Source: Mycolicibacterium tokaiense (GTDB lineage: Bacteria > Actinomycetota > Actinomycetes > Mycobacteriales > Mycobacteriaceae). Taken from it: DNA of 64,000 nucleotides. This document shows positions 58,661-64,000 of the stretch, piece after piece. The translations under genes were made by a program, and so were the position numbers. The notes beneath the pieces were generated by a model, which did no database searches, was not told where the DNA came from, and saw only the letters and a list, made by a program, of their open reading frames with translations. Position 1 is the stretch's first letter; each line of letters starts with the position of its first letter. Location: the NCBI RefSeq assembly GCF_010725885.1, contig NZ_AP022600.1, positions 4,836,001-4,900,000 on the forward strand, read 5' to 3'.

Positions 58661-59773
58661 TCAGGGCCGGCCGGCTCCGAGCGCCTCGAGCATGCCTTGG
58701 GCCGACCCCGGCCAGGTGAACCGTTCGGCCTGGCGGCGGGCGGCTGTGCGGCGCTGACCCTCCGGCCTGCCCAGGACTTCACCCACCGCCACGGCAATGG
58801 CGTGCGGATCGTTGTCGGCCCAGGCGCCGCTGTCGGTGGTGAGCACCTCGGTCAACGCCGAGGTCCGCGACACCACCGCCGGCGTCCCGCAGGCCAGCGC
58901 CTCCAGCGCCGCCAGCCCGAACGTCTCGTGCGGCCCCGGCGCCAGCGCGATGTCCGCTGTGGCCAGATGGGCCGCCACCGTCTCGCGGCGGTCGATGAAA
59001 CCGGTGAAGTGCACCGGCAGCCGGGCGGCATGGCGCTGCAACCGCGGCCGCAGCGGGCCGTCACCGATGATCACCAGGCGCGCGTCCACACCTGAATCCC
59101 TCAGTGCGGCAAGGGTATCGATACTGCGATCGGCCCGCTTCTCGATGGACAGCCGGCCGCAGTGCACCAACAGCAGCTGCCCCGGGTCCGTCCACTGCCG
59201 GCGCACCGCCGCGCAGTACCGGCGCGGGTGGAACAGCTCGAGGTCCACGCCCAGCGGCACGGTGGCCACATTGGTGGCGCCGATCCGGTCGAACTCTTCG
59301 CGGGCGAATGCCGTGGTGCACAGAACCGTGTCGTAGTCGGCGGCGGTGCGCCGGTTGGCGATGTCGGCGGCGCGGCGGGCGATCGGTTCGGGTAGGAGCT
59401 GCCCGGTGAGCCGGTCGAGGCGTTCGTGGGAGATCATCACGGTGGTGACGCCGCGGCGGCTGCCCCAGCGGCCCAGGCTGCGCAGGGTGAACCGGTCGGA
59501 CACCTCGATGGCGTCGGGCGCCAGCTGCTCCAGCAGCGTCGTCACCGGCCCCGGCATGACGGCGCGGTAGCCGCCGGTGAAGGGAATGCGCGGCGCGGGA
59601 ACGCTCACGCGCACCACACCGGAGGCCAGTTCGGTACGTCCCGCCTGCGGCCCGGGCACGATCAGGTAGACCTCGTGACCGGCGGCGTGATACTCGGCAC
59701 CCAGCCGGTCGACCGCGGTGCGCAATCCTCCGGATCGCGGCCCGTAGAAGTTGGCCACCTGGACGACCCGCAT
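58661..59773 (-). CDS. pimC: GT4 glycosyltransferase, PimC-like alpha-mannosyltransferase
   Basis: The 370-residue GT-B enzyme starts 'RVVQVANFYGPRSGGLRTAV' (glycine-rich acceptor-side loop) and has 'TTVMISHERLDRLTGQLLPE', 'NVATVPLGVDLELFHPRR', 'LLLVHCGRLSIEKRADRSID' and the GT4 E-x7-E motif 'GPHETFGLAALEALACGTPA' (about 285-304). It is close to the PimC mannosyltransferase that adds the third mannose to phosphatidylinositol mannosides in some mycobacteria, as far as I can recall. Donor is probably GDP-mannose. The role in this organism is inferred from similarity only. Confidence 0.82.
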   Translation of the reverse strand: MRVVQVANFYGPRSGGLRTAVDRLGAEYHAAGHEVYLIVPGPQAGRTELASGVVRVSVPAPRIPFTGGYRAVMPGPVTTLLEQLAPDAIEVSDRFTLRSLGRWGSRRGVTTVMISHERLDRLTGQLLPEPIARRAADIANRRTAADYDTVLCTTAFAREEFDRIGATNVATVPLGVDLELFHPRRYCAAVRRQWTDPGQLLLVHCGRLSIEKRADRSIDTLAALRDSGVDARLVIIGDGPLRPRLQRHAARLPVHFTGFIDRRETVAAHLATADIALAPGPHETFGLAALEALACGTPAVVSRTSALTEVLTTDSGAWADNDPHAIAVAVGEVLGRPEGQRRTAARRQAERFTWPGSAQGMLEALGAGRP

Positions 59774-59848
59774 ACCTGCATTCCAGCGGTCCGGTGTGTG
59801 CGGTCAACAACGCCGCCTCGGCCACTGGATGAATCTCCGGTGAACACG

Positions 59849-60646
59849 TCAGCGGGCCGGTGGGAAGTACACCTCCTGTGCGGTCGAGCACACCAGCGCA
59901 CCGTCGCGGGTGAACATCCGTCCGGTGGTCAGTGCGCGGCGGTGCGCGCCGCTGGCGCAATCCTGTTCGTAGTACACCCAATTCGCCAGATCTGCCGTGC
60001 CGTGCCACCAGACGGAATGGTCCAGCATCGGCGCGATGGAGACCGGTTCGGCGCCGCGGCGGGCGAGCACCGCCGCCTCGACCAGGGTGACCGCCGACAG
60101 GTAGGCCACCAGCACCCTGCCCAGCACAGGGTCGCCGGGCACGTCGCCATCGGGGCGCCACCACAGCCCCGGCCCGCCCGGCACGTCGCGGCGATCGAAC
60201 CATTCCAGGCTGGACCAGACGCCGGGCCGCACGGTGGCGGGCAGCGAGTCCGGTTGCAAAACAGCAGGCATCACCGGTTGGTGCGCCGGGTCCTCGGCTG
60301 CCGCCCGGCTGAACGACACCGTGGACTCCATCAGAATGGCGCCGTTCTGGCGGGCTGTGGTCCGCCGGGTGGAGAAGGTGCCGCCGTCATGCAGAGCGCT
60401 GACGTCGAACTCGACAGGTTTGCGGGCATCTCCGCTGCGCAGGAACTGGGCGTGCAGGCTGCGCGCGGTGCGCTCGGCGGGCACGGTCTGCGCGGCCGCC
60501 AGCAACGCCTGGGCGCCGATGTGGCCGCCGAGGATGTGGTGGTCCGGACCGTCGAGCTGAGCCCCGACGAACAGATTCTGGTTGACTTGATCGAGTGCGA
60601 GGGTCGACAACACCTCGGGCAGCGTGGAACTCATCTCGGGCATCAT
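59849..60646 (-). CDS. tesB: Acyl-CoA thioesterase II (TesB type)
   Basis: The 265-residue double-hotdog enzyme hydrolyses acyl-CoA to free acid and CoA. Motifs include 'LFVGAQLDGPDHHILGGHIG' (about 25-44), 'RSLHAQFLRSGDARKPVEF', 'FSTRRTTARQNGAILMESTV', 'LDHSVWWHGTADLANWVYYE' (about 208-227) and 'GRMFTRDGALVCSTAQEVYF' near the C terminus. The catalytic Asp-Thr-Gln set fits these blocks. The ATG 60646 is chosen; ATG 60634 is possible. It diverges from the Ddn-like gene with only 17 nt between starts. Confidence 0.92.
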   Translation of the reverse strand: MMPEMSSTLPEVLSTLALDQVNQNLFVGAQLDGPDHHILGGHIGAQALLAAAQTVPAERTARSLHAQFLRSGDARKPVEFDVSALHDGGTFSTRRTTARQNGAILMESTVSFSRAAAEDPAHQPVMPAVLQPDSLPATVRPGVWSSLEWFDRRDVPGGPGLWWRPDGDVPGDPVLGRVLVAYLSAVTLVEAAVLARRGAEPVSIAPMLDHSVWWHGTADLANWVYYEQDCASGAHRRALTTGRMFTRDGALVCSTAQEVYFPPAR

Positions 60647-60663
60647 GCAACAGGAGGTTTCCC

Positions 60664-61017
60664 ATGGCGTTCGGCGGGCCGATCCGTCCCCTTGTCTCCA
60701 CGATCAACTCCGGGGTCACCGCGTTGACGCGGGTCCCCGTTCTGGGCCCGGTGATGCGTAAGTCCTTCACCGAGATCAGCTACACCGGGCGCAAGTCCGG
60801 CAAGCGGTTCACCCTGCCGGTCAACTACCGACGCCGGGGCGACACCGTGACCATCTGGGTGGGCATGGCAGACCAGAAGAGCTGGTGGCGCAACTTCTCC
60901 GGCGCTGGTGCGCCGTTGACCGTGCACCTGCCCGACGGTGACCGGGCCGGCCTGGGCGTGGCCGCGCGCGATGCCAAGGGCCGGGTGTCGGTGACAGTGA
61001 CGCTGGACCCGCTCTGA
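60664..61017 (+). CDS. Ddn/DUF385-like deazaflavin (F420)-binding split-barrel protein, short form
   Basis: The 117-residue protein has the split-barrel signature 'SYTGRKSGKRFTLPVNYRRR' (about 38-57), 'TIWVGMADQKSWWRNFSG' and 'GAPLTVHLPDGDRAG'. This corresponds to the TTGRKSG...P...WY.N pattern of F420-dependent nitroreductase-fold proteins such as Ddn. It lacks the long N-terminal helix of Ddn. The RBS AGGAGG (60651-60656) is ideal for the ATG at 60664. The substrate is unknown. It ends 4 nt before the convergent hydrolase gene. Confidence 0.8.
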   Translation: MAFGGPIRPLVSTINSGVTALTRVPVLGPVMRKSFTEISYTGRKSGKRFTLPVNYRRRGDTVTIWVGMADQKSWWRNFSGAGAPLTVHLPDGDRAGLGVAARDAKGRVSVTVTLDPL

Positions 61018-61021
61018 GTTT

Positions 61022-61948
61022 CTACAGGTACTGCTCGAACCAGTCCTGCATGCGCGTCCAGGCGTCCACCGCGGCCACCGCGTTGTAGCGCTCGCCGGTG
61101 TCGTTGAAGAACGCATGATCGGCACCGGGCTCGATGATCACGTCGTGGGGCATACCTGCGGCGTCCAGGGCGGCTGACGCGGCCGGTTCGGTGGCGTTGA
61201 CCCGGTTGTCGAGCGCGCCGTAGAACGCCAGTACTGCGACGTCGGCGGATCCGCTGAAGTCCGGGTTGTCGGGTGTGGGCCCGTAGAACGGCACGGCCGC
61301 GGCCAGCTCCGGCGCGCCCGCGTCCAGCAGGCGCCACACCAGCCCACCGCCCATGCAGAACCCGACCGCCGCCAGCTTCTGCCCAGGGGACCGGCTGGCC
61401 AGTTCGGTGAGACCGGAGCGGATGTCGGCGATCATCGTCTCCGGGGGGATGTTGCCCAGGGCTGCGGTGGCCTCGGCGGGATCGCTGAACGTGGCGGTGC
61501 CACCCTGGCCGGACAGCAGGTCGATCGCCAGTGCCGAGTAGCCGGCGCCGGCGAGACGGCCCACCACCGATCGGGTCCAGTCGTTGAGTCCCTTGTTCTC
61601 GTGGATCACCAGGACTGCACCTTCCGGCGCATCGGCCGCCGCCCACGCGCCCTGGAGTTCGCCCCCCGGCCCGGCCCAGGTGATCGGGCTGGTCGGCAGC
61701 GCCTGGGCCATGCCCGGTGGCGGCTCGGTGCTGGTCGTGGTGGGCGCGGGCGCCGGCGGCTGCGTCTCGTCGGCCTCCTCGCCCGCCTGGTAGGCGCGTT
61801 CGTCACTGCAGGACGCGATCAGCGCAGAGGCCGCCGCCGCCGACATGCCGAGCAGACCCAGGCGGCGCACCGCCTCGCGGCGGGACAGCAGGCCGTCGAG
61901 GTGGTCGGTGGCGATCTCTTCGGCGATGTAACGCTGCAACGAGGTCAT
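61022..61948 (-). CDS. Dienelactone hydrolase-family protein with Tat/lipoprotein-like N terminus
   Basis: The 308-residue protein has an export region at about 24-50 ('SRREAVRRLGLLG', then 'ASALIASC' lipobox-like). A Pro/Thr-rich linker ('PPAPAPTTTSTEPPPG') precedes a dienelactone-hydrolase fold: 'VLVIHENKGLNDWTRSVVGR', nucleophile Cys in 'LAAVGFCMGGGLVWRLLD', Asp in 'FYGALDNRVN' and His in 'PGADHAFFNDTGERYN'. It probably cleaves lactones or esters outside the membrane. The ATG at 61948 is chosen; the open frame upstream reaches 62080. Confidence 0.87.
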   Translation of the reverse strand: MTSLQRYIAEEIATDHLDGLLSRREAVRRLGLLGMSAAAASALIASCSDERAYQAGEEADETQPPAPAPTTTSTEPPPGMAQALPTSPITWAGPGGELQGAWAAADAPEGAVLVIHENKGLNDWTRSVVGRLAGAGYSALAIDLLSGQGGTATFSDPAEATAALGNIPPETMIADIRSGLTELASRSPGQKLAAVGFCMGGGLVWRLLDAGAPELAAAVPFYGPTPDNPDFSGSADVAVLAFYGALDNRVNATEPAASAALDAAGMPHDVIIEPGADHAFFNDTGERYNAVAAVDAWTRMQDWFEQYL

Positions 61949-61976
61949 GGTGTCCACCGTAGGCCCCGAAGCGGAC

Positions 61977-62744
61977 TCAACCGGAGGCTTCTGCTGCAGT
62001 CTCGTCGTGTTGCTGTGTGTACTGCCGCAGTTGGGCACGCGTCGCACGGTCGAGTGCCCGGTCCATGCTGGCGTGAGCACGGCGCCGGGCCACCTTGCGC
62101 ATCACGTCGACGAGATCGGCCGCCCAGGCGAACTCGGCGTCATCGTCCGGGTACCAGCCGGCGCCGCGTTGTCGGACCACCTCGGCATGTGCGGCTGCCG
62201 ACAGCAGGTGGGCCGCCTCGTCGAGTTTCTGGTCGACCGCTCCGGTGGTGGCCAGGATGGCCGACAACGGCATCTGGCGTGCGGCCAGTTCGGCGAAGTC
62301 GTCGATCAGGCCACGATCGCGAACGAGATACGACTGCCCGTCGTCGGTGGGTTCGACGATGTCGCCGGCGATCAATTGCTGCACGGTCTCTTCCGACAGC
62401 GGACCCAAACGAGTTTCCAGTTGCGCCCGCGTCATGGTGAGTGGCTTCGCGCGCGAGAACGGTTCGGTCACCAGTTCACCGAGATCGGTGAGGTCGAGCA
62501 CCTCGGCGAGGCCCTGACCGCGCTGCACTCCGGTGATGAACTTCAGGATGTGCTTGACGGTGAAGCCCTGGCCGAGTAACCGGACGACCGCCAGCAACCG
62601 GGTCAGATGCTCGTCGGTGTAGATGGCGGCGCGTCCGCGGCGCTGGGGTCGAGGCAGCAGACCGTTGTCGAGGTAGACGCGGACGTTGCGGGTCGTCGTC
62701 CCCGCCTCCCGCGCGAGGTCGTCGATCCGGTATTCGGTCACCAT
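61977..62744 (-). CDS. MerR-family transcriptional regulator
   Basis: The 255-residue regulator has an N-terminal MerR winged helix ('YRIDDLAREAGTTTRNVRVY', 'GLLPRPQRRGRAAIYTDEHL', about 5-45), a dimerisation helix (about 50-75, 'RLLAVVRLLGQGFTVKHILK') and a long helical effector part to 255 with no Cys set for metal binding. Family members bend promoter DNA. It lies 6 nt after the BVMO-like gene stop on the same strand, so it probably regulates that gene or the downstream hydrolase. Confidence 0.88.
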   Translation of the reverse strand: MVTEYRIDDLAREAGTTTRNVRVYLDNGLLPRPQRRGRAAIYTDEHLTRLLAVVRLLGQGFTVKHILKFITGVQRGQGLAEVLDLTDLGELVTEPFSRAKPLTMTRAQLETRLGPLSEETVQQLIAGDIVEPTDDGQSYLVRDRGLIDDFAELAARQMPLSAILATTGAVDQKLDEAAHLLSAAAHAEVVRQRGAGWYPDDDAEFAWAADLVDVMRKVARRRAHASMDRALDRATRAQLRQYTQQHDETAAEASG

Positions 62745-62750
62745 CGCATG

Positions 62751-64000
62751 CTAGGCGGTCAGCACCGGTGCACCCCGTCGTTCGCCCTCGGTGATCCGGT
62801 AGTCCTGCAGATCCACTGACCGCAGCTGCCGGACGTACTGGCTGGCGAAACCGGGATACATCGTGGCGTTGAACCCGTCCGCGGTCAGATACCAGCTCTG
62901 ACACCCGGAATTCCAGGTGGTGGAGCGCAGCCGGCGCTGGATCTCGGCGTTGTGGCGGGTCTGCGCTTCGGGGCGGACGTCGAGCGCCTTCCAGTCGAAC
63001 CGGAGCAGGGCGCCGATCGCCTCGACGATGTAGCCGATCTGGGCCTCCATGTACACCAGTGCCGAGCTGTGCCCGGGACCGGAGTTGGGCCCGAAGGTGA
63101 AAAACAGGTTTGGAAATCCCGAGACCGCGACGCTGCGGTAGGCGTAGGCGCCGTTGCTCCATTCCGATGCCAGGTCGCGGCCGTCGACACCGGAGACCGG
63201 AAACGGGGTGCCGGCCTTGGACACCTCGAAGCCGGTGGCGAACACGATGGCGTCGAACTGGTGCTCGATGCCCTCCACGGTGCGGATGCCGCGCGGCGAC
63301 AGGCGCGCGATCGGCCACGTGACCAGCTTGCAGTTGTCCGCCTGCAGCGCCGGGTAGTAGTCACTGGTCATCAGCAGCCGCTTGCACCCCGCCGCGAAGT
63401 CCGGTGTCAACTGCCGGCGCAGCCACGAATCTTTCACCTGCCGACGCAGATTGGCTCGGCTGATCGCTTCCACCAGCCGGGTGAACGGGGTGTCCCAGAC
63501 CACCCCGAGAGCCACCGATTCGTGACCCCAGAACCACGCCGAGCGCACGGCCTTCTCTGCCACGGGCGCGCTGGCGTAGAGGCGTCGGGTCCAGTCGGCG
63601 GTGCGGGTGTTCAGCCGCGGAAGCACCCAGCCCGGCGTGCGCTGGAACACCTTGACCGATCCGGCGGTCTTGACCAGTTGGGGGATGATCTGCACGGCGC
63701 TGGCGCCGGTGCCGATGACGGCGACCTTCTTGCCGGAGAAGTCGTATTCGTGATTCCAGCGGGCACTGTGGATCTTGGTGCCCTCGAAGGTATCGATACC
63801 AGGAATGTCCGGCAGGCTGACGTTGGAGAGCGGACCGGAGGCCACGATCACGGTCCGGGCCCGAATCGGCTTGCGGCCCTTCAACCTCACCGTCCACTCC
63901 CCCGCGGCTTCGTCGTAGGCCACCCCGGTGACGGTGTGTTCGAAGCGGATCCGCCCCGCCAGCCCGGCAGTCTCGACCATCCGCTCGATGTACTGCAGGA
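62751..64000 (-). CDS. FAD-dependent Baeyer-Villiger-type monooxygenase, C-terminal part (cut by window end)
   Basis: About 416 residues of the C-terminal portion are visible; the FAD-binding GxGxxG region lies past 64000. The BVMO-like fingerprint 'GTKIHSARWNHEYDFSGKK' is followed by the NADPH Rossmann motif 'VAVIGTGASAVQIIPQLV' (about 85-102 from the visible start) and 'DAIVFATGFEV'. The end 'YVRQLRSVDLQDYRITEGER' is typical of this flavoprotein class. The enzyme would insert oxygen into ketones or oxidise related compounds. The visible portion has no frameshift. It precedes the MerR regulator by 6 nt. Confidence 0.9.
   Translation of the reverse strand, partial: LQYIERMVETAGLAGRIRFEHTVTGVAYDEAAGEWTVRLKGRKPIRARTVIVASGPLSNVSLPDIPGIDTFEGTKIHSARWNHEYDFSGKKVAVIGTGASAVQIIPQLVKTAGSVKVFQRTPGWVLPRLNTRTADWTRRLYASAPVAEKAVRSAWFWGHESVALGVVWDTPFTRLVEAISRANLRRQVKDSWLRRQLTPDFAAGCKRLLMTSDYYPALQADNCKLVTWPIARLSPRGIRTVEGIEHQFDAIVFATGFEVSKAGTPFPVSGVDGRDLASEWSNGAYAYRSVAVSGFPNLFFTFGPNSGPGHSSALVYMEAQIGYIVEAIGALLRFDWKALDVRPEAQTRHNAEIQRRLRSTTWNSGCQSWYLTADGFNATMYPGFASQYVRQLRSVDLQDYRITEGERRGAPVLTA

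Overview
The window is high-GC DNA from a mycobacterium, most likely a Mycolicibacterium-type environmental species. The markers are a 13E12-family (DUF222) HNH gene plus a second broken copy, a furA-katG locus, a catalytically dead RipD beside an Rv1565c-type acyltransferase, CYP124/CYP125/CYP140 cytochromes, an FdxA-type ferredoxin, an Rpf, an F420 (LLM) oxidoreductase, a PimC-like mannosyltransferase and many short secreted proteins. I found no rRNA, tRNA or CRISPR array. Nearly all of the sequence is coding.

Layout. 0-3.1 kb: divergent DszC/acyl-CoA-dehydrogenase-like flavoproteins, then a DUF222 HNH gene whose start codon lies inside a LexA-type SOS box. 3.1-7.2 kb: a complete four-gene sugar ABC importer with 4-nt overlaps. 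7.4-17.3 kb: ferritin-like protein, acyltransferase-SGNH, RipD, Tpx, MOSC, P450, TenA, a GAF-GGDEF protein and an SRPBCC protein. 17.4-20.1 kb: furA-katG, ending in a strong hairpin terminator. 20.3-24.8 kb: a signalling locus (STAS protein, receiver-PP2C phosphatase, CHASE3 histidine kinase, Rcp1-type receiver). 24.8-31.8 kb: cell-wall peptidase, DUF899, an ArsR-SRPBCC fusion diverging from a methyltransferase across a perfect palindrome, phosphodiesterase, YaaA, and a small operon for a membrane protein plus a Rieske lipoprotein.

31.8-34.8 kb: a broken DUF222 gene and an IS110-family element. Its 5' non-coding end folds by eye into two consecutive bulged stem-loops. Four short guide-like stretches in those loops match the left flank, the right flank and the two element ends, all around the same AC core. 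This is a self-consistent candidate bridge RNA and lets the element be bounded at about 33149-34786. Its recombinase gene carries a one-base frameshift.

34.9-40.3 kb: amidase, hydrolase, cinA, a protein joining a gyrase-A-like helical segment to a GNAT domain, and a lone sugar-binding lipoprotein. 40.3-46.6 kb: an eight-gene, almost fully overlapping operon (GntR, PfkB kinase, BtpA/SgcQ TIM barrel, two alpha/beta-barrel-like proteins, ABC ATPase, permease, binding protein) that looks like an uncharacterised carbon-uptake pathway, with a near-perfect 24-bp palindrome at the regulator start.

46.7-60 kb: lipid/sterol-flavoured genes (nitronate-monooxygenase-like enzyme, CYP125-like, CYP124, CYP140, ferredoxin, F420 enzyme) mixed with secreted proteins and an Rpf. 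Two of these genes share an identical 16-bp promoter element containing a KstR-type motif. 58-64 kb: glycosyltransferase, thioesterase, Ddn-like protein, dienelactone hydrolase, MerR regulator and a Baeyer-Villiger-type monooxygenase cut by the window end.
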